Of a stretch of 64,000 nt of DNA, positions 1 through 8,365 are shown in pieces. How positions within the stretch are numbered: the first letter of the stretch is position 1; the number at the start of each line of letters is the position of its first letter. The notes beneath the pieces are model-generated. The model was not told the DNA's origin. It saw nothing but the letters and a program-made list of their open reading frames with translations, and did no database searches. Source of the DNA: Rheinheimera sp. 1928-s (lineage in GTDB: Bacteria > Pseudomonadota > Gammaproteobacteria > Enterobacterales > Alteromonadaceae); contig NZ_JARIXP010000004.1 of NCBI RefSeq assembly GCF_029269265.1, forward strand, positions 496,001-560,000. Direction: 5' to 3'. Both the position numbers and the translations under genes were made by a program.

Positions 1-439
1 TACGGGCTATTGCCGAAAAACGTTCTGTCAAAGGCAGAGTGCCGACCAGATCCAGATTCCAGCCCTTTAGCCCTGTTTCACCTCTGAAATCAGTCACTGG
101 CAAGGTATTCGCCAGAAAACTAAAATCATTCAGATCAAAATAACCGCCCTCAACTGCCAGATAAGTGCCAAATTGATAACCTACATAGGCTTTGTAGCCT
201 TGATTGCTACTGTCTTCGTCAATCGAACTAACGACGAAGCCATTGTCTTCCAGGCTGGTCTGAAGCCTTTCTGCATCAATATTGGCTTTAGACTGACCTA
301 TGTTCGCCCCTATGTACCAACCATTTTTGTCATAGCTGGACTGATCCTGAGCCTGAACATTGGTCGATATCATCAAGGGCAAGCTGCTGGCGAAAACCAA
401 CAGCACTTTCGCACTATTTAACTCTGTTAAGTTTTTCAT
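1..439 (-). CDS. OmpA-like outer membrane beta-barrel protein, 3' part cut by window edge
   Basis: Reading the minus strand from the ATG at 439-437 gives an open frame to the window edge. It begins with a signal peptide (MKNLTELNSAKVLLVFASS, cleavage near NVQAQ) and continues into an OmpA-type N-terminal barrel. Motifs such as NGWYIGANIGQS, YVGYQFGTYLAVEGGYFD and GWNLDLVGTLP match, almost word for word, the barrel of the OmpA protein at 3807-5000, so the two are paralogs. A purine-rich ribosome site (GGAGATAAGGAA) lies just upstream. The start is only 32 bp from the stop of the DUF3494 lipoprotein gene on the same strand, so the two are probably co-transcribed. Whether a C-terminal peptidoglycan-binding domain follows cannot be seen. 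Confidence 0.8.
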   Translation of the reverse strand, partial: MKNLTELNSAKVLLVFASSLPLMISTNVQAQDQSSYDKNGWYIGANIGQSKANIDAERLQTSLEDNGFVVSSIDEDSSNQGYKAYVGYQFGTYLAVEGGYFDLNDFSFLANTLPVTDFRGETGLKGWNLDLVGTLPLTERFSAIAR

Positions 440-464
440 TTCTTATTCCTTATCTCCGACTGAC

Positions 465-482
465 AAGCCTCTATTGAGGCTT
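465..482 (-). other. Hairpin over the stop codon of the DUF3494 lipoprotein gene
   Basis: AAGCCTC and GAGGCTT form a perfect 7-bp inverted repeat with a TATT loop that covers the TAG stop of the upstream gene. There is no T-run, and the next gene starts 26 bp downstream. It may therefore act as an attenuator or mRNA-stability element within an operon rather than a full terminator. Confidence 0.4.
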
Positions 483-3400
483 AGTCACAGCATTGGCATC
501 TAAAGTGACTTGCTCAGTCACGGAGAACAAACGACCTGTGATGGCAGTGCCTGTACCCAGATTGATTTGTGGCCAGGCAAATACGTTACCGGCAAAGCTG
601 GTATTGCTGCCGAATACTGTGGCTCCGCCGGTCCGCCAGAATACATTCTTAGCCTGAGCACCACCGGTCAGTACAATATTTCCACCCGGAGCTCCGGTCG
701 TGAAGGTGCCTGCAATCACAAAGATAAAGACTGAATCTGGATCACCCTGTGCATCCAGCGTCAGGTTGCCCTGCTGGATAATGACATTACCTGCATTGCG
801 ATAAACACCCCGAGTCATCACCCGACCACCCAGTTCCGCAGGCAAGGCCTGAGTTGCGGCAGCAGGATTAGGATCAGCAGCTAAAAATGTTGCAGCTACC
901 CCTAAATCAGTACGAACCTGGTTAATAAAGGCCACCATAGATGCATAAGGCACAGGCACTACATAAGGTGGGGTGACATCATCAGGCGCATAAGACACAC
1001 CATTGGTCAGTTGAGTAAACTGCCCTGCGACCGGGCCTGGAGTAAAACCAGCGTAAGCTGTGCGGGCTAAATCAAGGATGGCCATATCACCATCAGCGAC
1101 AGCAGAGCCTGCAGTTGTAGTGATAGCCTGACTGGCTATCATGACAAAACGTTCCAGTTCACCCATAGCCGGCGCCTGAGGATTATTTGCTAAAGCCGCT
1201 GTGACTGTCAGCACTGCACTATCCTGAGCTGAACCTAAAGTAGCGGTAACAGTACTGCTGCCTGCTGCCATAGCTGTCGCCAGACCACTGTTTGGCTGAC
1301 CACTGGCATTCATTACAGCAACACCGGTATTGCTCGAAGTCCATACCACAGTGCTAGTGATATTGACCCTGCTGCCGTCGGTGTAAACGCCTGTGGCAAT
1401 GAACTGCTCAGTTTCATTTACTACAGCTGATGCATTCTCTGGCGTCACTTCAATAGCCGTCAGAGTTGCAGCTGTTACCGTCAGAGTGGTGCTGCCGTCT
1501 ACCCCGGCAAAACTGGCACGGATTAACGAAGTACCAGCCGACAAACCGGTAGCAAGGCCGCTATTTGCAGTCAGACTGGCGTTCATGCTGGCCACAGCAA
1601 TAGTGCCTGATGTCCAGTGCGCAACAGCAGTCAGATCCGCAGTACTGCCGTCACTGTAAGTTCCGGTTGCATTAAACTGGCGGCTTAAACCATCCACCAC
1701 ACTTGGGTTTAACGGGGTAACACTGATACTGCTTAAGCTTGCATTGGTAACTGTCAGAGTTGCTGCACCAGAGATGCTGCCCAGCGTCGCGCTGATTTGT
1801 ACTACACCTGCTGCCTGACCTGTGGCCAAACCACTTGCTGAGTTACCATTGGCATTCATAGTGGCAGTTTGCGTATTGGCCGAAGCCCAGACCACAGACT
1901 GGCTGATATTCAGTGTTGAACCATCAGAATAAATACCTGTGGCCACAAACTGGCGATTAAGACCCACTGCAACAGATGAGTTCAAAGGAGTCACACTAAT
2001 AGAACTTAAAGTTGCAGCTGTCACAGTCAGAGTCGCTTCTGCCGATACAGCCGCCAGAGTAGCGCGAATTTGCACTGTGCCAGCGCTTAGTCCTGCCACT
2101 AAACCACTATTGCTCTGCATATTGGCATTAGGTAAAGCCACAGCATTATCGGATGAGGTCCAGGTGACCAAAGAGGTCAGATTATCTGAGGAACCATCAG
2201 AGTAAATACCTGTTGCGGTAAACTGTCTGTTCTGACCTGAAACCACACTACTCAGCGCAGGCGTAACCACCAGACTAGTTAATGTGGCACTATTCACAGT
2301 TAAACTGGCACTGCCAGATACTGAGCCTAAAGTTGCAGTGATTTGTACTGTTCCTGCGGCCTGACCTGTCGCCAAACCACTATTCACAGCACCGTTGGCG
2401 TTCATAGTGGCAATCTGCGTATCGGCGGATGCCCAAACCGCTGAGCGGCTGACATCAAAAGAGCTGCCATCTGAATAATTAGCTGTAGCAATAAACTGGC
2501 GCGATAAACCCATTGTCACAGTGGAAACAAGCGGAGTTACCACAATGCTGTTCAAGGTCGCATTGCTGACTGTCAGCATGGTTTCAGCGGACACTACGCC
2601 TAAAGTTGCACTGATTTGGGTAGTACCGGCAGCAAGTCCTGCAGCTAAACCATGATTTGCACCTGCAGCAGAATCAATAGCAGCAATGGCCTGGGCACTG
2701 GAAGCCCAACTGACTAAAGCACTGATATCCTGAGACGATCCATCTGAATACACCCCTGTTGCACTAAACTGCCGACTGACGCCAACAAATAAATTAGCGT
2801 TTACCGGAGTCAGCTGTATCGACATCAGTACCGCATCAGTCACCGTCAGACTGGTCGTGGCAGACAAAGCCCCCAGAGTGGCGCTTATTTCTGTACTACC
2901 AGGAGCCATAGCGGCAGCTAAACCACTTGAAGCCGTTTGACTCGGGTTCATCATAGCGATAGATGTATCACTGGATAACCAGCTCACAACACTACTGATA
3001 TTTTCCGTAGTGCCGTCAGAATACACCCCTGTTGCAATAAATTGAGTGGTTAAACCATCGGCCACACTGGCATCCAGCGGACTGATGCTGATACTGGTTA
3101 ACACTGCATTGGTGACAGTTAAAAGAGTGTTGGCCGTTTTGCCGGCAAAAGAGGCTGAAATCACAGAGGTACCAGACTGCAATGCAGTCGCCAGTCCCTG
3201 ACTATTAATGGTAGAGACAGCAACAGCAGCTGAGCTCCAGGTCACTTTGTCACTGATATCCAGTGAGGTGCCATTTGCATAGACACCAAGCGCGGTAAAC
3301 TGCTGCGTTAAGCCTGCAGCTATAGTGGGATTTTCCGGTGATATTAAAATCGACTGGAGCCCATCTACAGGCTCCAATCCAAGAATTGGGTCTTTATCGC

Positions 3401-3488
3401 TATTACAACCAGCAATAAATAACAGCACAAGCAAGCTTAGTAGCCACCTGTAGCAGACGTTAAGCTGTACTTTTTGATTTCCTACCAT
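471..3488 (-). CDS. Lipoprotein with eight BIG2-type Ig-like repeats and a C-terminal DUF3494 (ice-binding-like) domain
   Basis: The 1005-aa product starts with a lipoprotein signal (LLVLLFIAGC, lipidated Cys at 28). Eight Ig-like repeats of about 91 residues follow from about residue 44 to 767. Each has a core like RQFIATGVYSDGS, then VVWTSS, SGLATG.AAGT and ATLTVT. The last ~230 residues match the DUF3494 family, the fold of many bacterial and fungal ice-binding proteins; visible signatures are MTRGVYRNAGNVIIQQGNLT, DPDSVFIFVIAGTF, NVFWRTGG and SFAGNVFAWPQI. It is probably surface-anchored, with the repeats as a stalk. Ice or surface binding is inferred from the family. The start is supported by AAAGGATAGGC before ATG. 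It lies in a row of minus-strand genes between two paralogous OmpA proteins. Confidence 0.88.
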   Translation of the reverse strand: MVGNQKVQLNVCYRWLLSLLVLLFIAGCNSDKDPILGLEPVDGLQSILISPENPTIAAGLTQQFTALGVYANGTSLDISDKVTWSSAAVAVSTINSQGLATALQSGTSVISASFAGKTANTLLTVTNAVLTSISISPLDASVADGLTTQFIATGVYSDGTTENISSVVSWLSSDTSIAMMNPSQTASSGLAAAMAPGSTEISATLGALSATTSLTVTDAVLMSIQLTPVNANLFVGVSRQFSATGVYSDGSSQDISALVSWASSAQAIAAIDSAAGANHGLAAGLAAGTTQISATLGVVSAETMLTVSNATLNSIVVTPLVSTVTMGLSRQFIATANYSDGSSFDVSRSAVWASADTQIATMNANGAVNSGLATGQAAGTVQITATLGSVSGSASLTVNSATLTSLVVTPALSSVVSGQNRQFTATGIYSDGSSDNLTSLVTWTSSDNAVALPNANMQSNSGLVAGLSAGTVQIRATLAAVSAEATLTVTAATLSSISVTPLNSSVAVGLNRQFVATGIYSDGSTLNISQSVVWASANTQTATMNANGNSASGLATGQAAGVVQISATLGSISGAATLTVTNASLSSISVTPLNPSVVDGLSRQFNATGTYSDGSTADLTAVAHWTSGTIAVASMNASLTANSGLATGLSAGTSLIRASFAGVDGSTTLTVTAATLTAIEVTPENASAVVNETEQFIATGVYTDGSRVNITSTVVWTSSNTGVAVMNASGQPNSGLATAMAAGSSTVTATLGSAQDSAVLTVTAALANNPQAPAMGELERFVMIASQAITTTAGSAVADGDMAILDLARTAYAGFTPGPVAGQFTQLTNGVSYAPDDVTPPYVVPVPYASMVAFINQVRTDLGVAATFLAADPNPAAATQALPAELGGRVMTRGVYRNAGNVIIQQGNLTLDAQGDPDSVFIFVIAGTFTTGAPGGNIVLTGGAQAKNVFWRTGGATVFGSNTSFAGNVFAWPQINLGTGTAITGRLFSVTEQVTLDANAVTKPQ
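1190..3360 (-). repeat. Eight tandem ~273-bp coding repeats (BIG2 modules)
   Basis: The DNA encodes eight successive copies of a ~91-residue Ig-like module. Copies are clearly homologous but diverged; central modules such as the fourth and sixth share long identical stretches, for example the segment encoding SGLATGQAAG. Copy number could vary between strains by recombination. Confidence 0.8.
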
Positions 3489-3506
3489 GATGCCTATCCT
3501 TTCTTT

Positions 3507-3558
3507 TAGTTAACGCTGATGCGTAAAACACTTTTCAGCTGGATAGCTTTTCTCATAG
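3507..3558 (-). promoter_or_regulatory. 5' leader shared with the OmpA gene at 3807-5000
   Basis: On the plus strand this stretch contains TAGTTAA, GCTGA, CAGCTG and TTTTCTCATA in the same order and nearly the same spacing as 5017-5067. The block from TCAGCTG to CTCATA matches at about 20 of 24 positions. It ends a similar distance (about 45 bp) upstream of each start codon, which suggests a common promoter/operator or a duplicated leader. Confidence 0.45.
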
Positions 3559-3758
3559 CAAACCAAGCTCGTCTGTGTGCTATCGCACAGATGGATTCTT
3601 ATATTTACAGCACCGTGAACCAGTTATTGACTGGCCTTCAGCCACATGTAATAAATTATTTGAAAACAATAATTTTTAGAGTAAATACTACGTAAAATAA
3701 AAACCCTAACAGACCTGTTTCACCCTCCTGTTTATCACTTTTAGCAGGGCCAAAAATG

Positions 3759-3789
3759 AAAAAAGCAGCCGATTTAAGGCTGCTTTTTT
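3759..3789 (-). terminator. Rho-independent terminator downstream of ompA-like gene
   Basis: GCAGCC and GGCTGC form the stem with a 7-nt loop, flanked by an A-run and a T-run, so it can work in both directions. On the minus strand it follows the stop of the OmpA-family gene by 18 bp. Confidence 0.75.
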
Positions 3790-3806
3790 ATTAGAATGTA
3801 TTCACC

Positions 3807-5000
3807 TTACTCCACAATAATTTCAAACAAACCACGCATATTAGCTTTCGCCGCATCAGAGCGTAAAATTTCAGGATTAGCTTCATATTCAGCAGGGTTG
3901 CGTTGACCAAAACCTATAGTTTTGAATCGGTTGGCATCCACACCTTCGAGTATCAAAAATGCTTTGATGGACTGGGCACGACGCTCGCTTAAGGCCTGAT
4001 TGTATTCAGCTGTACCGCTGGCTGAGGTATAACCAGCAATACGTACTCGCGCTTGCGGATTGGCTTTTAACGTCTGGACATGCTGACGCAATATCACTCT
4101 GGTATCGTCGTTTAATTCGGCTGTATCAAAATTAAAATGCACATCTTCCAGCACCAGCACTTCAGGTTCTTCAGCCGCAGTTTCTGCGACAGCCACAGGG
4201 TCAGCAGCGCGCACAGGTTGTGGTGCAGGAGTGGCAGCATAAGTTGGCTCTGTTTTGCCAAAGCGCAACATTAAACCTAAAGAATACATATCCACGTCAC
4301 CACTGTGAGCGAGCAAATCGTCTAAGCGATAACGTTCGGCTTCCAGTCGTACCGTCAAAATAGGTGAAATATTATATTGCAGTCCCAGACCGTATTTGTT
4401 TTTTGTATAGCTGCCATCTTCATTGTAGCCGGTGACATCGATCAAGCCATTGCTGCTATAGGTATTTGAAGTTTCGTTTTGAGTCACACCAATACGGGCA
4501 AAACCAGAGAAATCTTCGGTAAATGGCATAATGCCCACTAAATCAAGATTCCAGCCCAACAGCTTGGTTTTACCGCGAAAATCGCTGGTTGGTGTTGTGT
4601 TTGCAAGTGCGTGGAAACCACCCACATTAAAGTAGCCACCTTCTACAGCCAGATAAGGGTTAAACTTATAACCCACAAAAATTTTATAGCCTTCGCTGCG
4701 ACGGTCTTCCAACACAGAGTTAATATTAAAACCCTGATTTTCTAAATCAGTGCGTATAGTATCCTGCTCGATTCCGGCAATAGATTTACCGATGTTCATA
4801 CCAGCAGACCAGCCGTTCTCTTCAAAATTGCTGTAATCCATTGCGTGAGCTGCGGGGATCATCAGTACTGACAAAAGGCTTAAAACCAAAGGCTTCAAAC
4901 GAAAAAATGGGCTTGTTTTTTGAGTTGTTGATAACAAATTCAGAGCAGTACTTTGCTGTCCTATAACTTGCACATTCCTTGTAGCCTGATAGCTGTTCAT
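3807..5000 (-). CDS. OmpA family outer membrane protein
   Basis: The 397-aa protein has an unusually long N-terminal region before its signal peptide hydrophobic core (about residues 35-53, cleavage after AHA). An eight-stranded OmpA-type barrel follows (about 55-250; motifs NGWSAGMNIGKS, YKFNPYLAVEGGYF), then a Pro/Ala-rich linker. A C-terminal OmpA-like peptidoglycan-binding domain follows (about 285-395; VHFNFDTAELND, YTSASGTAEYNQALSERRA). It should tether the outer membrane to peptidoglycan. The barrel is paralogous to the truncated protein at the window start. AGGAAAA precedes the ATG. Its upstream region shares a leader with the DUF3494 gene. Confidence 0.88.
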   Translation of the reverse strand: MNSYQATRNVQVIGQQSTALNLLSTTQKTSPFFRLKPLVLSLLSVLMIPAAHAMDYSNFEENGWSAGMNIGKSIAGIEQDTIRTDLENQGFNINSVLEDRRSEGYKIFVGYKFNPYLAVEGGYFNVGGFHALANTTPTSDFRGKTKLLGWNLDLVGIMPFTEDFSGFARIGVTQNETSNTYSSNGLIDVTGYNEDGSYTKNKYGLGLQYNISPILTVRLEAERYRLDDLLAHSGDVDMYSLGLMLRFGKTEPTYAATPAPQPVRAADPVAVAETAAEEPEVLVLEDVHFNFDTAELNDDTRVILRQHVQTLKANPQARVRIAGYTSASGTAEYNQALSERRAQSIKAFLILEGVDANRFKTIGFGQRNPAEYEANPEILRSDAAKANMRGLFEIIVE

Positions 5001-5016
5001 AGTTTTTATTTTCCTG

Positions 5017-5067
5017 TAGTTAAAGCTGAGGTGTTCATTACCATCAGCTGTACAGGTTTTCTCATAT
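5017..5067 (-). promoter_or_regulatory. 5' leader shared with the DUF3494 gene
   Basis: This is the second copy of the element at 3507-3558, with the same ordered words (TAGTTAA, GCTGA, CAGCTG, TTTTCTCATA) and nearly the same distance to the start codon. Confidence 0.45.
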
Positions 5068-5144
5068 CCGTTACTTTCCTTCCGTGCGCTGACGTACTTA
5101 TAGCTGTCAAATTTATCTGTACTATTACGCGCAATGGAAAGTAC

Positions 5145-5179
5145 GCGCTATGAAAAGCCATTTCCCTTATTCATAGCGC
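5145..5179. promoter_or_regulatory. Perfect 10-bp inverted repeat between ompA-like and M20 genes
   Basis: GCGCTATGAA and TTCATAGCGC are perfect complements separated by 15 nt. No T-run follows on either strand. It lies 145 bp upstream of the OmpA start and 24 bp after the M20 peptidase stop, so it could be an operator or a factor-dependent terminator hairpin. Confidence 0.45.
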
Positions 5180-5202
5180 AGTTCAACTCAGCGAAAACAG
5201 GA

Positions 5203-6681
5203 TTAACGCGGCTTTGAGGCCAGAGCACTGTCCTTTAACAGCAGGTAATAGAAACTGACCGCTTTGGCCATATTGTCTACACTCATGCGCTCATTGGTTC
5301 CGTGAAAACCAGCGCTGTCTTTTGCATCCAGCACCATAGGATTAAAGCGATAGGCATTATCAGACAGTTTTTCATAAAAACGGCTGTCAGTAGCCCCCAG
5401 CGTCAGGCCTGGTACCACCAGCACAGCGCCGTGGGTTTGGCGGGCAGTTTTAGCTATGAGCTCAAAAGCTGCGGCTTTGCTGTCAGCTACTTTAGAAGGC
5501 TCGAAGGCTTGGATCACCTTGATGGCAATACGTTCGTCATCTATCACTCTAGTGACATAGTCCACTATGCTTTGCACAGAATCCCGCGGATGCAGACGAA
5601 AATTCACTGTGGCTGTAGCTTCTATCGGCAGCACATTAGATTTAACACTGCCGGACAACATAGTGGCTGCTGTGGTGGTTCTTAATACGGCATTTCCACT
5701 GGGCATCTTGCTCATTTGCGCTTCAATGAGCGAGCCAAACAACCAGGTATTGGCCAGCAAGACACGCTGCAGCAGCGGCATATGGCGGCCTAAAGTTAGA
5801 TAAAAATCCAGTGTTAAACCGTCCAGGCCTCCTGGCACAGGGGCTTGCTGCAATTTCACCAGTGCTTGTGCGATCATAGTGACCGCAGTTTCTGAAGCAG
5901 GCATAGAGCTGTGACCGCCCTGAGCTGTGGCCAGCAGCTCCAGTGTCAGAAAGCCTTTTTCTGCCACATTAATGCTGGCAATCTGAGGTTTGACACCAGG
6001 CACCAGACCATTGAGCACAAAGGAGCCTTCATCCAGTGACCAGGCCAGCTTCACCTGTTGTTGTTGCAACAGCTCCACTACAGCGGCTGCGCCCTTACGG
6101 CTGCCAATTTCTTCGTCGTGGGTCAGGCTGATATAAATATCCTGCTCTGGCTGATACTGCTGTTGCAGCAGTAAAGTTACAGCTTCCATCAAAGCCACCA
6201 CAGCACTTTTATCATCCATAGTGCCACGACCCCAAATATAGCCCTGGTCAATCACACCCGCAAAAGGCGGATGTGCCCATTTTTTTTCGGTGCCTGGGAT
6301 CACAGGCACCACGTCATAATGAGCTGACAACAAAATGGCTTGCTGCGCCGGGTCTTTGCCGGTCCATTTAAACAGCAAGGTGTAGTCATTCACTTTTTGC
6401 AGTTGCAGCTGCTGATGCAGCTCAGGATAAGTGCGGGCAAGCCAGTCAATAAATGCATCAAACTGCGGATAAGGGATCATTTTTACATGATCAAACGAGA
6501 TAGTCCGAAACTGCACAGCTTCAGATAAACGCTGCGCTATCCGTTCGGGTTCTATGGCGACAGTCTGGACTGTCTCCTGAGATAAAGAAGCGGGTTGATA
6601 GCTCAAGGTACGTATAGCCAGCACTGCTATCAGCAAGACAAATGCTGCGCACAGAAGTAAAATGATTTTTTTCAGGGTCAT
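5203..6681 (-). CDS. M20 family metallo-carboxypeptidase (CPS1/PM20D1-like), membrane-anchored or secreted
   Basis: A di-zinc M20 peptidase. The metal and catalytic motifs are in order: HYDVVP (H~121, D~123), GRGTMDDK (D~156), HDEEIGS (E~190/191), the dimerisation segment GGHSSMPAS, ATDSRF and C-terminal HGTNERMS. The combination fits the carboxypeptidase S/PM20D1 branch, which cleaves peptides or N-acyl amino acids. I start it at the ATG at 6681 (MTLKKIILLLCAAFVLLIAV), which gives an N-terminal signal/anchor; a longer frame to 6786 adds a Cys-rich stretch with no signal. A copy of ACTTTGCAAA lies 87 bp upstream, as in the neighbouring TonB receptor promoter, suggesting shared control by the AraC regulator next to it. 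Confidence 0.85.
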   Translation of the reverse strand: MTLKKIILLLCAAFVLLIAVLAIRTLSYQPASLSQETVQTVAIEPERIAQRLSEAVQFRTISFDHVKMIPYPQFDAFIDWLARTYPELHQQLQLQKVNDYTLLFKWTGKDPAQQAILLSAHYDVVPVIPGTEKKWAHPPFAGVIDQGYIWGRGTMDDKSAVVALMEAVTLLLQQQYQPEQDIYISLTHDEEIGSRKGAAAVVELLQQQQVKLAWSLDEGSFVLNGLVPGVKPQIASINVAEKGFLTLELLATAQGGHSSMPASETAVTMIAQALVKLQQAPVPGGLDGLTLDFYLTLGRHMPLLQRVLLANTWLFGSLIEAQMSKMPSGNAVLRTTTAATMLSGSVKSNVLPIEATATVNFRLHPRDSVQSIVDYVTRVIDDERIAIKVIQAFEPSKVADSKAAAFELIAKTARQTHGAVLVVPGLTLGATDSRFYEKLSDNAYRFNPMVLDAKDSAGFHGTNERMSVDNMAKAVSFYYLLLKDSALASKPR

Positions 6682-6767
6682 GCCAAAGCTCTCTTGTTTT
6701 ACCAAAGTCAGGCAACTACTGTTGCGGTCACTTTGGATATAACAAAAACAAGCGGGCAAAAGATCCG

Positions 6768-6777
6768 ACTTTGCAAA
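6768..6777. promoter_or_regulatory. ACTTTGCAAA element upstream of the M20 peptidase
   Basis: One of three copies of ACTTTGCAAA (core palindrome TTTGCAAA) in this locus. The surrounding CGACTTTGCAAA...TCAG also matches the copy at 8249-8260. It lies in the gap between the AraC gene and the peptidase gene. Confidence 0.4.
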
Positions 6778-6794
6778 ATCAGACAAATACGGCC

Positions 6795-8033
6795 TTAGCC
6801 TGACTGCTGGCTACTCATCACAGCACTTTGCGGCTGCTTACGATACTGTTTAGGCGTTACCTGCAGACGGCTTTTAAACTGACTGAAAAAAGTTGAGTTC
6901 GAATTAAAGCCCGCCTGAAAGCCTATTTCGGTGACAGACAAAAAATCCATTTTAGGTTCAGTTAATAAACGTACCGCCTCCTCCACTCTGTAGTTATTAA
7001 TAAAATCATAAAAAGACAAGTTGGCATAACCATTAATGGTTTCAGATAAATGATTCACAGAAACCCCCAGGCTTTGCGCCAGATCCGAAATTTTTAACCC
7101 GGCTTCCAAATGAGGCTGCTCAGCGCGCATACAAAGCTGCAACCTTTGCCACAAAGCTTTGGCATCCTGTTCTGTTAAGCTGCTGGTCTGGTATTTTTTT
7201 GCCGAACTCTGCTCTTTGCAGAACTGCTGCACCTGGCCACTCTCTGCAGTGTCCGTCTTTGGGCTTTTTGGCTGCTGACTGTGATCTTCAAACTGCACCA
7301 TCACCTGACGTATGCCATAGGTGACCATCAGCAGCACGGTAATAAAAGGTGAAAACGCCTGCATCATGGCGCCAGTTAACATAACAGGACTCCCCAGATA
7401 ATTCAGCAGGTCAAAAATTACTGTAGTGGCAGTGCTCGCGAGGTAACAACCACAAATAAGCATTAGCCAGTGTAGTTGCACCCCTTCAATGCTGGAGTAA
7501 TAGGCTTTAATACGGCGCTGATGCGGAAATAATAAACGCAGCGCCAGCAACGAATAACAAATCAGTGAACTCCAGGCTGCCAGTCTGTGCAGCAGACGGT
7601 GCTGATACATCTGACCACAGTCTTTTTGCGCCGGGCAATCCATATAAAGCAGGCTTTGTTCAGATAAAGGCAATTGCAGCAACCACAGTGTGGCAAAGAG
7701 ACCGGCAGGCAACAGATGCAACAACTGGCTCCAATGCCAGCTGTAGCCAGGTTCGGTCTGAAATCTGGTATAAAAATACAACAAAGGCCCTTGCAGCATC
7801 TGCAGCGACACCAAGGTATAAAGCCAGGGTCTGGCCTGACTATTTTCCACTTGCAACACATACACCAGCGCCAGCACAGAGGTGACCAATGTGCTTACAC
7901 TTAAGCAATTCGCTGCCCGGCGATTTTGCCCGGGCGCACGCCAAATCACATAAGACAAACCAAAACCAAAGGCTACACAAGCCAGTATCAGCAGGTTTTT
8001 TAGCTGTAGCGTCACTTCCAGATCCAGCATCAT
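6795..8033 (-). CDS. AraC-family regulator with N-terminal multi-pass membrane domain
   Basis: The N-terminal ~230 residues contain about seven hydrophobic helices (for example LLILACVAFGFGLSYVIW and ITVLLMVTYGIRQVMVQF). The C-terminal ~100 residues are a two-HTH AraC domain (ISDLAQSLGVSVNHLSETIN, then VTEIGFQAGFNSNSTFFSQF and the VTPKQYR ending). Such proteins bind DNA from the membrane and often sense an extracellular or periplasmic signal. AAGGGAG lies just before tandem ATG codons at 8033 and 8030, favouring a start there over the longer frame to 8072. It is divergent from a TonB receptor and upstream of the M20 peptidase, its likely targets. Confidence 0.87.
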   Translation of the reverse strand: MMLDLEVTLQLKNLLILACVAFGFGLSYVIWRAPGQNRRAANCLSVSTLVTSVLALVYVLQVENSQARPWLYTLVSLQMLQGPLLYFYTRFQTEPGYSWHWSQLLHLLPAGLFATLWLLQLPLSEQSLLYMDCPAQKDCGQMYQHRLLHRLAAWSSLICYSLLALRLLFPHQRRIKAYYSSIEGVQLHWLMLICGCYLASTATTVIFDLLNYLGSPVMLTGAMMQAFSPFITVLLMVTYGIRQVMVQFEDHSQQPKSPKTDTAESGQVQQFCKEQSSAKKYQTSSLTEQDAKALWQRLQLCMRAEQPHLEAGLKISDLAQSLGVSVNHLSETINGYANLSFYDFINNYRVEEAVRLLTEPKMDFLSVTEIGFQAGFNSNSTFFSQFKSRLQVTPKQYRKQPQSAVMSSQQSG

Positions 8034-8365
8034 CCGCTCCCTTTTCTTGCTTAACTCACCCAATCTCTGCAATCGGAACAGATCAGACCTGTACGGTTTA
8101 GCAAACTATACTGCAGCCGACTTCCGCACTGCAAGCTGCTCTGCCGCTGAAGATCATCTTGCAGCTTTGTTGTATATCGCTCGCCGCATTAAAGTGTGCA
8201 ACTTTGCAAAGACGGATAAATTTTTAACTGCTTTGCTGCTTTTTTCTTCGACTTTGCAAATCAGGACGCTCCTGCCAGAGCGCGCTGCTAGAACAGGTGG
8301 AGAGTTACTCGCCATAAAGAGCGCAGAACTCCAAACCAGTAGCAACAATTTGAAGGAACAGCATT
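8034..8365. promoter_or_regulatory. Divergent promoter region with two ACTTTGCAAA copies
   Basis: This 332-bp region separates the AraC regulator and the TonB receptor. ACTTTGCAAA occurs at 8201-8210 and 8251-8260, exactly 50 bp apart, or about five helical turns. This is the arrangement expected for cooperative dimer sites. No protein gene is convincing here; the long overlapping frames are unsupported. Confidence 0.5.

Larger units (their letters stand above)
3489..3806. other. Intergenic region upstream of the DUF3494 gene
   Basis: This 318-bp gap holds the leader at 3507-3558, the short inverted repeat TGTGCTATCGCACA near 3576, an AT-rich block around 3640-3710 and the terminator at 3759-3789. 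No credible gene was found. Confidence 0.5.

Noticed and set aside
510-2205. Plus-strand open frames across the repeat lipoprotein gene
   Set aside because: They are antisense shadows of the repeats, without ribosome sites or homology.
1190-3360. Regular repeats that could suggest a CRISPR or satellite array
   Set aside because: The period is about 273 bp, the repeats are diverged and coding, and they match Ig-like protein modules.
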